Assembly (NCBI RefSeq): GCF_000276665.1
Contig: NW_004955402.1
Coordinates: forward strand, 9,460,581 to 9,524,580
Direction: 5' to 3'
From: Chinchilla lanigera
Taxonomy: Eukaryota; Chordata; Mammalia; Rodentia; Chinchillidae
DNA length: 64,000 nt
Position 1 is the stretch's first letter, and each line of letters begins with the position of its first letter. The notes under the pieces were generated by a model. It saw only the letters and a list, made by a program, of their open reading frames with translations, did not search any database and was not told where the DNA came from. The translations under genes were made by a program, and so were the position numbers. Positions 32,441 to 42,884 of this stretch are shown here, piece after piece.

Positions 32441-32702
32441 TAGACAAAGCATTTTACCATTCCAGTTTTTTTTTCCTGATGTAGTATGTGAATAACTGTT
32501 GATGGCAATGAAATTTTCCCACTCAGTATCCATTCTGCTTAGCAGTAGGTCACGTGCCATTGAACATTCAAAGATAAGGGACGTTATTTTTAACAGCTTA
32601 CATCTAAGTGTGAGAGATGACAGAATTGTAAAAAACTAGAGAACGGTATAAGGTGGTATGCAGTAAAGTGCCTAACCATGAGCACAGCCAACAGTTCCAA
32701 GC

Positions 32703-32885
32703 TGGGAGTTGTGGCACACACCTGTAATCCCAGCACTCTGGGAGGCTGAGGCAGGAAGATGGCAAGTTCAAGCCTGGCCTGGGTAACTTAGCGACTTAGT
32801 GAGACCCTGTCTCAAAAAATAAAGACTGAAAATGGGCTGGGGATGTAGCTCAGTGTGAAGCCTTGGGTTCAATCTCCAGTACGAC
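32703..32885 (+). repeat. B1+ID fused SINE
   Basis: CTGGGAGTTGTGGCACACAC, GGAGGCTGAGGCAGGAAGAT, GAGACCCTGTCTCAAAAAAT, then GGGCTGGGGATGTAGCTCAG and TTGGGTTCAATCTCCAGTAC. Confidence 0.88.
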
Positions 32886-32887
32886 CA

Positions 32888-32923
<36 letters not shown>
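32886..32923. repeat. (CA)n microsatellite
   Basis: CACA repeats grown from the tail of the preceding fused SINE. Confidence 0.93.
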
Positions 32924-32926
<3 letters not shown>

Positions 32927-33164
32927 CAAGGAACACCAAAACAGTGTGAATTACTAGGGTCAAAGTGGTAGCTTTACTCTATAACTCTCTTTAACAGTAG
33001 ATAAAAATAATACTTGAGCTGCACCTTCTACCAAAATGAAACATTTTGTTGGTAAAACGTCTGTCTAAGAAATACTGTTATAACATTTGTTTCAATGAGA
33101 GAATTTATTTCCAATGCCCTGGATGACGCCAAATGGCATTTTTTCTGCTGTGTTTGTTTCTTTC

Positions 33165-33287
33165 CTTTCTTTCTTTCTTTCTTTTTTTTCTTTTTTTTTT
33201 TTGTGCCTGTGTGTACTGGGAATCAAACTCCGGACCTTGCGCTTTGCCAGGCAGGCACTTGCACCACTGAGCTATGTCCCCAGCCCT
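33165..33287 (-). repeat. ID SINE with expanded T/C tail
   Basis: TTTC/T-rich tail, TGTACTGGGAATCAAACTCC, GCCAGGCAGGCACTTGCACC and TGAGCTATGTCCCCAGCC. Confidence 0.9.
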
Positions 33288-33307
33288 CTGCTGTGTTTGT
33301 AATGCTG

Positions 33308-33400
33308 TTTTGTTTTGTTTTCTTTGTGGTGCTGCAGGTTGAAGCCAGGGCCTCACGCATGCTAGACGAGTGCTCCGTCGCTGAGCTATATCTCTAGGCC
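33308..33400 (-). repeat. ID-type SINE, older
   Basis: TGGTGCTGCAGGTTGAAGCC, GCATGCTAGACGAGTGCTCC and GCTGAGCTATATCTCTAGGC. Head-to-tail with the preceding ID, 20 bp apart. Confidence 0.82.
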
Positions 33401-33840
33401 TAATGCAGTGTTTTGAATAAATTCAGCGATCACCATTTGCTAGGATCTTCCTGACAGACACTGTGAGCCCAGTGGGGTCCCCAGGTGAATGAGACACAGT
33501 CCATGTAGTCAAGAGAGCATAGAAGATAGGGGGGCAAAGGTAAGGCGAGGACAGGAGGGTAGATGAGAGCCTCTTGCAGTAACCCCAATGAAAGGACTTC
33601 AGCTCTTAGCTAAAGGCAGTAGCTGGAGAGGTGCAGAGGAGCTGATAAAGCCCCAGTAGATCCTCAAGAGTTAAGATAAGCAGGATTGGGTTTAGGTCGG
33701 TAGAAAATGAGATGTCAAGGGTAACTCCAAGACTTCCTTCTAGATCTGTGTTGGTGGTGCTGTCTTCTCACTGGTGGATGATAGAAAGAGCAACTTTTTT
33801 TTAAGGATGGTAAACTGTTTTGTTCATGCTGAATTTGAGG

Positions 33841-34265
33841 TTAAGGGTTGGATTGTGCCCCCTCAAAGAATGTTGAAGCTCTAGCTCTGCGTCCCTGTGG
33901 ATAGGATCTTATTTGGGAACAGAATTTTTACAGATGATCAGGTTAAAGGTGGACCCTAATCCAGTATGGTCATGTCCTCAAAAGGAAGGGACATTCGGAC
34001 ACGGGCATGAATGTGAGACATCGTAATGGGAAGGTGAAGGCGGTGAGCAGGCTAAGGTCGCAAAAGACAAAGAAGACCAGAGATTACCAGAAACCACAGG
34101 AGCTGGGAGAGAATCATGGAACAGATTCTCCTCCAAGCCCTTAGAAAGCACCAACCCTGGAGACATCTTGATCTCAGACTTCTGGCCTTCGGAAGGGTGA
34201 GAGAATACATTTCTGTTTAAGTCACTCATTTTGCGGTACTGGCTTAGGGCTGTCCTAGGAAATTG
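33841..34265 (+). repeat. MLT1 (MaLR) LTR, sense
   Basis: GGGTTGGATTGTGCCCCCTC, GGATCTTATTTGGGAACAGA, ATGGTCATGTCCTCAAAAGG, CATCTTGATCTCAGACTTCT and a GTTTAAGTCACTCATTTTGC end match an MLT1 LTR in order. Confidence 0.82.
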
Positions 34266-34737
34266 ATGCAGTACTGTGTCAGTTTACTGTGGCTTTTGTT
34301 ACAAATGACCACAAGCTCAGTGATATAAAAACAACAGAAATTTACTCTTTCATAGTTCTGGAAGTTAAAAGCCCCAAATCTTACCACTGGGCCCAAATCA
34401 GAGTCAGCGTGGCTGGTTCCTTCTGGAGGCCTCAGGGAAAATCCATTCTCTGCCTCTTCCAGCTTCTGGTGGCTGCTGGCGTTTTCCAGCTTTTGGTCAC
34501 ATCGCTGTTCTCACCACGGCTGGTCCCACTGCCCTTTCCTCTGTGTTTTTCAGTCTCCATCCACCCCTCTCTTGGAGGATACTTGTGGTTCCGTTTAGGG
34601 AGTACTGAGATAACCCAGGAGAATCCTTTCCCTTCCTATGATCCTTCATCAGCAAGGACTCTGTTTCCAAAGAAGATAAAATGTGGGGGTTCAGAGATTA
34701 GCAGCTGATATCTTTGGGGCTGGCACTAACTTACTGT
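34266..34737 (-). repeat. MLT1 (MaLR) LTR, antisense, abutting the previous one
   Basis: CAGTTTACTGTGGCTTTTGT, AACAGAAATTTACTCTTTCA, TAGTTCTGGAAGTTAAAAGC and TTCCTTCTGGAGGCCTCAGG match an MLT1 LTR read from its 3' end. Together with 33841-34265 it forms a tail-to-tail pair. Confidence 0.8.
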
Positions 34738-34971
34738 AGGAACTCCGAAATCTGGATGGAAATGGCCAGGGGTATCAGTGAGGTGTGAGTTTGAGTCCTC
34801 AGGAGGGGAAATGATGAGCATGTAAGAACTGAGAGCGGGTACGATCACCTTCAGGGAGCAGGCAGGGGACAGGGAAAGGGGTCCAGGGCAGAAACCTGGG
34901 GGAAACCCATTTGAAAGAAGGGTACAGAAGGAGACTATATACCATGAAGTGGGCTGAAAATAGGCGATCCT

Positions 34972-35351
34972 TGTATTAGTCAGTTGTTGCCACTGTAATG
35001 GAATACCTGAGGCTGGGAAACTTTCTAAGAAGGGGGGTTCATTTTGGCATGTGGTTCTGGAGGTCCAAGGTGAAGGGCCATGTCTGGGGAGGCCTTCTTG
35101 TTGGCAGAGCCCAGAGCAGCACCGGGCATCACGTGTGCTGTGTGCCTCCTCTGCCTCTCTCCATGTTCTTAAAAAGCCACTGGTGTTCAGTGTGGGAGCT
35201 CAACCTGACAGCTGTGTCTCATCCTGATTATCTTGCAAAGACCCCACTCTGATCACTATAATCAGGTGAAACCTCCACCCTGTTAGGCACTCACACTGGG
35301 GATTAGACTTCAGCATGGGTTTCAGGAACAAACCATCTTCAAACCACAGCA
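34972..35351 (-). repeat. MaLR LTR, nearly complete
   Basis: TGTATTAGTCAGTTGTTGCC at one end and CTTCAAACCACAGCA at the other, i.e. TG...CA. Flanks ATCCT (34967-34971) and GTCCT (35352-35356) agree in 4 of 5 bases, as expected of an old 5-bp duplication. Same subfamily as 37741-37925. Confidence 0.87.
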
Positions 35352-35585
35352 GTCCTACAGGTGGGAAGATGGCCGAGAAGGTGTGTTGCCCAAGCGAGGA
35401 GTTTAAAAAGGGCAAGTCATTACATTTTAATCAAGAGTGTTGTTAGGGGTCAACGTTGCCCCTTTGACATGTGTCTACTAATGTAAGTGAAGGCCCTCTG
35501 TGCCTCGTTTCTTCATTACTGTTCTGCTGGTGGATTATTTCCCTGGCACAAGAGAGTGACGTGGGGATCAAAGAGGACTGAACGA

Positions 35586-35900
35586 GGTTATGATGCCCTA
35601 ACAAAACACCAGACGTTGAGTAGTTTATGAAGATCAGAAGTTTATTTCTCCCAGTTCTGGAAGTTAGGAAGGCCAAGATCAAGATCCTGGCGCCGGGTCT
35701 GGGGAGGGTTTTCTCACTGCATCCTCCCTCATGTGGCAAAAGGCTTGACCAGCTTCCTGCGGCCCTGTTGTAAGGTGCAGATTGGAGCCGTAAGGGCAGA
35801 GCCCTCCTGGCCTGATCCTTTCCTGAAGACCCTTCTCCTAATGCTGTTGCACTGGGGATGAAATTTCAACACGAATTTGGAGGGGACGCAACACTGAGAC
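35586..35900 (-). repeat. MaLR/MLT1 LTR
   Basis: CCTAACAAAACACCAGACGT, GAAGTTTATTTCTCCCAGTT, CTGGAAGTTAGGAAGGCCAA, ATGCTGTTGCACTGGGGATG and TTCAACACGAATTTGGAGGG follow an antisense MaLR LTR. Confidence 0.82.
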
Positions 35901-36084
35901 CCTTGCGGATGCCTAGGTGACATTTAAAATTTTTTCCACTTTCATTACATAGATTGCAGTATGATTTCAAGTAGACAAAATTTATTCCCCTCCTCCTTCC
36001 AGATGTGATTGGGAAAAGTATCTGGCCACCGGTTCCTCTCTGACTCTGTGTTTCTGTCTCTTTCTTTCTTTGTGTGTCCCCCTC

Positions 36085-36218
36085 CACACTGGGGATTGAA
36101 CCCGGGGCCAGCTTCTCTCCGCCTCTGTGTGCCTCCTGTCCACCACGCCCGGAACTAAACCCAGGGCCCTGCGCATGCTAGGCAAGCTCCTTACCCCTGA
36201 GCTATGCCCACAACCCCA
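36085..36218 (-). repeat. ID-type SINE pieces, old
   Basis: ACTGGGGATTGAACCCGGGG at 36088 and a fuller copy GGAACTAAACCCAGGGCCCT, GCTAGGCAAGCTCCTTACCC and GAGCTATGCCCACAACCCC at 36150-36218. Confidence 0.7.
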
Positions 36219-36229
36219 CCAGTTACTTG

Positions 36230-37735
36230 TTGTTGCTTGTGAATATGCTGAATGCAAATATCCCTTCAAAGCAAATAACATTTAGGAAGAAACTATCAAA
36301 TTTATTCCTCTGTACTTTGTAGCACAAGGTCTTGCTTGGGTCCCCTATAGTGATTTTTAAAATGTTGCCCTCATTAAAATGAATGCTGTACCTATACAAT
36401 GGAAAAGAATCTGTTTCGAAAGTCTGCCCACAAATTCCTTTTGATCATTTTCCTTTGCTTAATTGCTCTAATTTATGTTTGCTTTTGTCCACTGACAAAA
36501 CCTAATTGGCCCCGCAGAATTCTCATTTTATTCAAAGTCTACCAGGAGTTGGTTTTTGAATAGCACCTCTTTTCAGACTTCCCAGCAATTTGGATACTAA
36601 TTGTGAAATTTGTGGCAGGAGGATGGGGTTGAGCTGTGTACCAAGAAAAATGTTAGAACAGAAAAACACACCTCAAGTTAGTTAGGCTTTACATTGCAGA
36701 GGCTGTGTCCGGGTTTCTGTTTGTCACATACCCAATGAGGGCTTTTGGAAGTCGGTGTATTCACCTTGTGTCATAGGTGAAGGGCCCCGTTTTACACAGG
36801 GTTTGCCAAGCCGGGCTATATGACAGTGGTGTTCTGCCAGGGCAAAGATTACAGCACTAGGCCACGTTTTCTCTGTGCACCCCCAGCCTCTCTGGTTTTC
36901 ATTTTGAAAGCTCAGCCCTGTTTTTCCCACGATGATGACAAAGTGGTTAAAAAACAAGACTACTGTAAGAAGTAACATTGTCAACAGAGACACGGAGCGC
37001 TGGTACAGACAGGCTTTAGGCAAAGAAACTTTGTGGCTTCCACTTGGGTATTTGAAAAGCAGCAGAACTGTTGTTTTTTAGTCACACAATTGCTGCGTTT
37101 CCCATTTAATTTTGTGGGTGCATATTTGCATGCCCGCCATCCCCAAAAGTCAGATTTCCCTCCCAAAATTACAACTTACCTTGACTGCTGGCTATTTTTG
37201 AAAGAGTTCTAAAAATGTTTGACTATTATCAAAAGGGAAAATTGTAGTTTTTCTCCCTGTATGATTACATTCTTGATATATATTTTGCTATAGGGGGAAG
37301 AAAAGGAGTAGCTTTGTACTTAGTAAAATCAGAGAGGACAAGACCTGCTGTTTAATAGTTTTACCATTATGTTTACTGCGTATTAACAAAAGAGCCCAAC
37401 ACCGCAAACTGCTACCCTTGTGATGTATCAAGTAGGTGCCAAAGGGTGAATTTTACTGAGGGAAGAACTGGGATGATCCCGGCGGCTCTTTACCACGGTG
37501 GCTCGTAAATAGGGGCATCCAGGATTCTCAGCACACTGAGGTGATGAACCATGCCTCTGGGTGAGCTGTTTCCCCTGACCTGACAAAGTGGGTTCTATTC
37601 ATGGCGCGCTGGGCTGGATGGGTGAGCTTCCGGAAGTGGCAGCTGCTCTGCTTTCCCCTGTCGGCTGGGGAAGTAGAAGGCGTATCTGACTGGCCCTCCT
37701 GAAGTCAGGTCTGCGCAGCGAGCAAGGTCTCTCTC
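36230..37735. other. Repeat-free intronic sequence
   Basis: No exon recognised. The part at 36430-36600 is AT-rich with several TTAATTG/CTAATT motifs and no sign of a repeat, so it may be conserved. Confidence 0.4.
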
Positions 37736-37740
37736 CTTCT

Positions 37741-37925
37741 TGCTGAAACCCACGCTGAAGTTTAATCCCCACTGTGAGTGACTAAGAGGGTGGAGGTTTC
37801 ACCTGACTGCAGTGATCAGAGTGGGATCTTTGCAAGATAGTTAGGATGAGACACGGTTGCCGAGGTGGAGCTCCCACACTGAACACCGGTGGCTTTTTAA
37901 GAAGATGAAGAGAGGCAGGAAGATG
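37741..37925 (+). repeat. MaLR LTR fragment, sense
   Basis: TTTAATCCCCACTGTGAGTG, GGAGGTTTCACCTGACTGCA, GTGATCAGAGTGGGATCTTT and ACCGGTGGCTTTTTAAGAAG match the reverse complement of 34972-35351 closely over the 5' half. Confidence 0.85.
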
Positions 37926-38301
37926 CCACCGACACAAGTGTCTCCTGTGGGTGCAACCATTTGACCCTGAATTATGCAGAGAAAAGGGGATTTACTAGAA
38001 GGTCACATCTCTTGGTTAACAAAGGCTGCCTACGCCAAGGGAAGCCTGGGCACACGGGTCATTTATGCAGTGCGGTTTTTCATAGGAAGGGATTCCGCCT
38101 CTGACATATTGACTTAAAGGCCGTGCAGTTCCCAACATGATGTCACTGCCTCCGGATGCACCAGCCAAAGAAGCCCATGAACAGTCAGCGTCTTGAGCAG
38201 AAAGAACACAGTGTAAAAGAACAGAAGTGACTCTTAAGTAGTACAGAGGACTCAAGGTGTGCGGTAGCTTTTGGTTGTTGTAACAAGATACCTGCATGGG
38301 A

Positions 38302-38440
38302 GCTTGCGAGTGGTGGCACACGCCTGTGATCCCAGTCCTCGAGAGGCTGAGGCAGGAGGATCGCCATGAGTTTGAGGCCAGCTTAGGCTACATAGTGTGT
38401 TTGAAGCTAGCCTGGATTGCATAAAGAGACACTGTATCAA
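38302..38440 (+). repeat. B1 SINE (quasi-dimeric)
   Basis: GAGTGGTGGCACACGCCTGT, GCTGAGGCAGGAGGATCGCC, GAGTTTGAGGCCAGCTTAGG and GAAGCTAGCCTGGATTGCAT. TACCTGCATG occurs just before the element and just after its tail (near 38519), likely the target duplication. Confidence 0.92.
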
Positions 38441-38500
<60 letters not shown>

Positions 38501-38503
38501 GGA
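38441..38503. repeat. (AAAG)n microsatellite
   Basis: About 15 AAAG units grown from the B1 tail. Confidence 0.95.
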
Positions 38504-38572
38504 AAAAAAGGAAGACGGTACCTGCATGTATTACTTTCCCATCACTGAGTCAAAATACCTGACACTTGCATC

Positions 38573-39480
38573 TTTTTAAAAAAATTGTTTTTATTGATAC
38601 TTTTTAAATACATAATGCTCATGTTCATCATAAGGCATTTGTTCCTGTACGTGATATAACTTGATTCTTTTTTCCCCATTCCCCTATCTTCCCGTCAAGC
38701 CCTCTTCCCCCCTTATTTACAGAGACTTTGTTTTCATTTTTCCTTCCATTCTTTTTTTTCTTTTCCCTTTCTTCCTTTCCCCTTCCCCCTCCTTAGTGCC
38801 CCTTCCCATTTGAACATTTTCTTCCTATTTCCCAATGTCTCTTATGCATTTTGGACCTTATGCACCTTTTGGTTTCTCACGGCAGGGAAACAATGCAGTA
38901 TTTGAACATGTGTGTCCAATTTATTTCACTTGAGAGTCTGATCTTAAGGGGCATCCGTTTACCTAGAAATGTCTTGAGCTTGTCCTTCTTTATGGCAGAG
39001 TAGTACTCAGTTGCACAAAAAAAACACATCTTCTTTATTATTCAGTCATCTGTTCATGGGCATATGGGCTGTTTCCAAGATCTAGCTATTACCAACTGTG
39101 CTACTGTGAACGTGGGTGTGCATATATCCATGTGGAATGATGCTTCATCAGTGGAGAAGGGTTCCTTTTTCCCCACTGTCCCGCCAGCATTGATTATTGG
39201 TGTTTTCTTGATAGATAGCCATTGTTTCTAGGTTGAGGTGGGTTCTCAGTGTAGTTTTAACTTGCATCTTTCAAATGACCAGTGATGCTTAACATTTTTT
39301 CACAGATTTATTTGCCGTTTGTGCTGCTTCTGAGCAATGTGTATTCATTCTAGATCTGCATTTTGGATGGGGTCTTTACATTTGGGGGAGTCTGATTTTT
39401 TTTGAGTTCTTTATATATTCTAGATATTAGTCCTTTATCTGAGGAACAGCTGGTAGCATTTCCCCATGTTGTGGGTTGTC
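38573..39480 (-). repeat. L1 3' end (3' UTR and end of ORF2), antisense
   Basis: Starts at a T/A-rich end (TTTTTAAAAAAATTGTTTTT), then C/T-rich 3' UTR antisense, then GGCAGAGTAGTACTCAGTTG, TCATCTGTTCATGGGCATAT, GGGCTGTTTCCAAGATCTAG and TTCTTTATATATTCTAGATA with TTAGTCCTTTATCTGAGGAA. These are diagnostic antisense L1 ORF2/3' UTR strings. Truncated at its 5' side near 39480. Confidence 0.85.
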
Positions 39481-39484
39481 TCTT

Positions 39485-40110
39485 CACGCTGCTGGAGGCC
39501 CTCTGCCCTGGCGCCGCACCTAGATGGGGAGAGGTGTGTTTGGCTGCTGGGTGTAGGTGGTTGGCTCCAGGTAACAGCGTGGCGGAGACAAGCTGCTCAA
39601 CCCAGAGCGGCCGGAACACAGAGGGGGAAGAGCGGGGGCCTAGAACACGCCCTCCAGTCACGTCCCTGTGACCAGCTCCAGCCAGGCCTCAGGCAAGTCC
39701 TGTGGTGAGAAGACACCCCAAGATCTGTCACCTCCAGAAGTCCCAACTCTGGACACATGTCACACTAGGCCTCACCTCGTGTTCCAGGCTGAGGGCCAAT
39801 CTGATAACACAAGGCTTCTGGGAGATATTTTACACCTAAACAATAGCAAGGTGAACTGTTGAAAGCCTATTGATGTGTGTATGGCCTTCAGAACCCTTAT
39901 GTTCTGAAGATAAATAGGTAGAATAAGTCAAGATGAGTAGGGAAGTCAAATGCAAATGTGGATGAAACACCCGGGCGCCTTTTTGTTTTTAGAAAGTGCT
40001 CAGTAGTACAAACAGGCAAAATGCTACAGGTACAGTACTTGAAGGTCCACTGCACTTTTTTTCTTTTTTTTTAATAAGGCAGTAATTTGCAATTAGAGTA
40101 GTTATGTAAA
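39485..40110. other. Unique intronic sequence
   Basis: No exon or repeat recognised; the short open frames at 39350-39860 straddle the L1 border and are not supported. Confidence 0.45.
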
Positions 40111-40114
40111 TAAA

Positions 40115-40236
40115 GCTGGAGTGGGCACCGCCTATAATCCCAGCACTCAGGAAGCTGAGGCAGTGAGTGAAATTTGCCAGCAGAGTTCAAGATCAGCTTG
40201 GGCTGGCTACATAGTGAGACCCTGTCACAAAAAGGA
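40115..40236 (+). repeat. B1 SINE
   Basis: CTATAATCCCAGCACTCAGG, GAGTTCAAGATCAGCTTGGG and CATAGTGAGACCCTGTCACA. Confidence 0.88.
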
Positions 40237-40555
40237 GATGAAAGGTAGTTGTTATGATAATAGTGCTAAAGTTGGGTAGATTTGGGTTTGCTTTAGAAAA
40301 GAGACAGAGTATTATTATTTGCCTTCTTGTTTATTTCATGAATTTGTTCACAAAAATTCTTCACAGAGATGATAATAAGATAAATGTCAGGGCAATCTGG
40401 TCATTCCTCAAAGGTGATTATAACATTTTGACATGACCCATGGAGAGAAATAAAAACATATAGTCACATAAACACATGTACATTCTTCATAATAGGTACA
40501 AAGTGAGAGCAACCCAAATGCCCACCAACTACCAAACGATAAAAATAGTATGGTG

Positions 40556-40655
40556 GGCTGGGGGTCTGGTTCAGCGGCACAAGCAGCTGCCTGGCAAGTG
40601 CAAGGTCCTGAGTTCGATTCCTGGTACCAACAAACAAACAAATAAATAAATATAG
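40556..40655 (+). repeat. ID SINE inside L1
   Basis: GGCTGGGGGTCTGGTTCAGC, AGCTGCCTGGCAAGTGCAAG, GAGTTCGATTCCTGGTACCA and a CAAA/TAAA tail. The flanking L1 is collinear across it. Confidence 0.93.
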
Positions 40656-40884
40656 CATGGTATATTTGTCCAGTGGAGTGTTACTTGGTCACAAAAAAGG
40701 AATGGAGTAGTGATACATGCTTCAACATAGACGAACCTTAGGAGTAGTATACTGAGTGAATAAGCCAGCTTCCCAAGGCCTCGTACTTCATGTCTCTGTA
40801 TGAAGTGTCTAGTACGGACATAGAGACAGAAAGATAAGCCACTTCCTGGGGATTGGGAGGCCACTGATGAGTACAGGATTTCTT

Positions 40885-41007
40885 TTATTGTGTTTTGTTT
40901 GAGACAGGGTTCCACTGTGCAGTTCAGGCTGGCCTTGAACTCACAGTGATCCTCCTGTCTCAGCCTCCTGAGTGCTGGTGTTACAAGGATGCACCACCAC
41001 ACCCGGC
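40885..41007 (-). repeat. B1 SINE inside L1
   Basis: GAGACAGGGTTCCACTGTGC, CAGGCTGGCCTTGAACTCAC, TCCTCCTGTCTCAGCCTCCT and GATGCACCACCACACCCGGC. Confidence 0.92.
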
Positions 41008-41169
41008 TGGTACAGGGTTTCTCTTTGGTGTGGTGAGGAAGTGATAGCTGCATGACCCTGTGAATACACTAAAAACACTGGAGCTGTACACGCCAGACCA
41101 GTGAACTGTACAGCATTTAAAGACCTCAGTGAAACTATCGTATCTAAAGGGTAAATGTCAGGTCTGCCA

Positions 41170-42280
41170 CATCAGAATCTTGTAATTCGGAATAATCAGA
41201 GTGCAGATGAATGAGACCTTCAGTGATAAGATAAGCGTCATCTGCCGGTTGAGACGCGGTGGCTGTAACCAAGTAGAGCCGGGCACTGTGATGTTTTTCT
41301 GGGTGCTCTGACATCCAGGCGAGCAGAATCCGCGGGTGCGTCTTCGGTGCCGCGTTGGGGGGGAAAGTGCAGGTGCTCGCCACCCTCTGCGCGCCCTGTG
41401 GGAATCACTGCCTGGTCAGGCTTGATTACTTTATTATATGTTTGCTCCAGAGCGCCAGGTGGCATGTGGGAAAGACATTTGCAGGGGAAAGTAATGAACT
41501 GCGAACGTGGTGGAAGAGGCAGAGAGTCAGATTTGACTTCCACTATAAATAATACATAAGAAAAAAATCTGAATAAATAGAAATAGCTTACGCTGACAAA
41601 ATAAACATAAAACGTCAAGCACATCCAACCACTCAGTAGTTCTTTAGATCTAGAAAAGCGCTGGGCACACGTTCTTGTCACATCTATGCCGCCCTTAGAA
41701 AGCTGCGGTTCTCTGGGTTTGAGGCCTGTACGGGATGATCTGAAACTATTGCTTCTGACAACCCCAAACACTTTCCTTGAGGAAATTACGGAATTATCCT
41801 GTGTCTGTCTCATTTGTGTGTAGATATATATGTTTTCAAGTAAAAGTTGTTTTTGCACCGAAGGTAGTTTTCCTATTTATATTTTAATTTTTCCACTTTG
41901 CTTTTATCTCATCCTCTGTTCCCACCCCTCCACCCCGCTAATATTACTCCAGAAAATGTTAAAAGAGTACAGGATTGAAAGCCCCAACTGGGGAGTATCA
42001 CGTTTCAAAATTAATTTCATGAAACTTACGGGTGTTTTACCTTGAAATATACAGGTGGGCTTATGTTTTCTTATTTTTCATGGCTTTATTGACTATCCAG
42101 ATGGAATATTGTTTTTAGGTTTAACCTCAATTACATCCACATTTTCACCTGCTAGGGTATCTCCCTGACCAGCCTCTAGCTGTGGATTCTAGACTATCCC
42201 AATGATCCCCAAAGGGCAGGGCAAACATGTTTGGTTTCCCTTCCCTGCCCTGCCCTGCTCTGCCCTTTCTTCCTCTTCTC
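41170..42280. other. Unique intronic sequence
   Basis: No repeat or exon recognised. A minus frame of 206 codons at 41238-41858 has no family likeness and biased, low-information composition; not called. Confidence 0.45.
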
Positions 42281-42284
42281 TCTC

Positions 42285-42421
42285 TCTGTCTTTTTTTTTT
42301 TTTTCTTCTTTGAGACAGAGTCTCACTCTGTAGCCCAGGGTGGCTTGGAACTTGGGGTGATCCTCCTGCCTCAGCCTCCTGAGCGCTGGGATTAAAGACA
42401 TGTGCTGCTATCCCCAGCACA
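42285..42421 (-). repeat. B1 SINE
   Basis: T-run, GAGACAGAGTCTCACTCTGT, TCCTCCTGCCTCAGCCTCCT and GACATGTGCTGCTATCCCCA. Confidence 0.9.
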
Positions 42422-42557
42422 TATTTGGTTTTTAATCTGGAAAGGAGGCATTTAAATTGTAATATTATTTAATGTCTTGATCAACACAGTGTATGCGTTT
42501 CCTTTATAAATTAATGTACACATACTGAAGGATACTCCTCACCTTGTTTCTAGTAAG

Positions 42558-42880
42558 GATTATTTATGTATTTATTTATTTATTTTTAAAGAGAATAAAA
42601 ATTAAAAGAATAAAAATGATACAGAATTTCAAAAAAAATGATAGGAAATTTACAATGTTTGTTACATTGCATATTGTTATCTTCAAAGTAGTTGCTCAGA
42701 TTACCTGATATAGGCATGCAAAAATTTTTTTTTTTTTTTTTTTGTTTTTCTCCGGTACCGGGAACCGAACTCACGACCTTGCGCTTGCCAGGCAGGCGCT
42801 TTTGCCGCTGAGCTAAATCCCCAGCCCCAGGCATGCAAAATTGATCTAACAATTAAACCTTAACTGTTCCTTTCAATAAA
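42558..42880 (-). repeat. A-rich dispersed repeat related to the 52.4 kb array, with an ID inserted
   Basis: Minus-strand 3' end is (TAAA)n-like (plus-strand TTTATTTATTTATTTTTAAA). It then shares AGAATAAAAATTAAAAGAAT, ATGATAGGAAATTTACAATG, CATATTGTTATCTTCAAAGT and GTTGCTCAG with the repeat units at 52463-52845. The ID element at 42724-42828 splits it; the match resumes as CTAACAATTAAACCTTAACT. Confidence 0.55.
42724..42828 (-). repeat. ID SINE with target-site duplication
   Basis: T-run, CTCCGGTACCGGGAACCGAA, CGCTTGCCAGGCAGGCGCTT and CTGAGCTAAATCCCCAGCCC. Flanked by AGGCATGCAAAA at 42712-42723 and 42829-42840. Confidence 0.95.
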
Positions 42881-42884
42881 CCAA

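Larger units (their letters stand above)
33420..34970 (+). repeat. Ancient L2-like repeat carrying two MLT1 insertions
   Basis: Left part 33560-33840 (TTAGGTCGGTAGAAAATGAG, GTAACTCCAAGACTTCCTTC, GTTCATGCTGAATTTGAGG) and right part 34738-34960 (ATCTGGATGGAAATGGCCAG, GGGCAGAAACCTGGGGGAAA) are collinear in the same type of repeat as 31300-32185. The LTR pair at 33841-34737 sits between them. Confidence 0.4.
40436..41165 (+). repeat. L1 ORF2 3' end fragment, sense, interrupted by an ID and a B1
   Basis: CAACCCAAATGCCCACCAAC, then after the ID insertion GTATATTTGTCCAGTGGAGT, AAAAAGGAATGGAGTAGTGA, TACATGCTTCAACATAGACG and CTGAGTGAATAAGCCAG. All are sense L1 ORF2-end strings. The reading frame is broken. 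Confidence 0.83.

Noticed and set aside
41238..41858. 206-codon minus-strand frame
   Set aside because: No family likeness; AT-rich with repeated Tyr/Phe runs from low-complexity sequence; no splice or promoter context.
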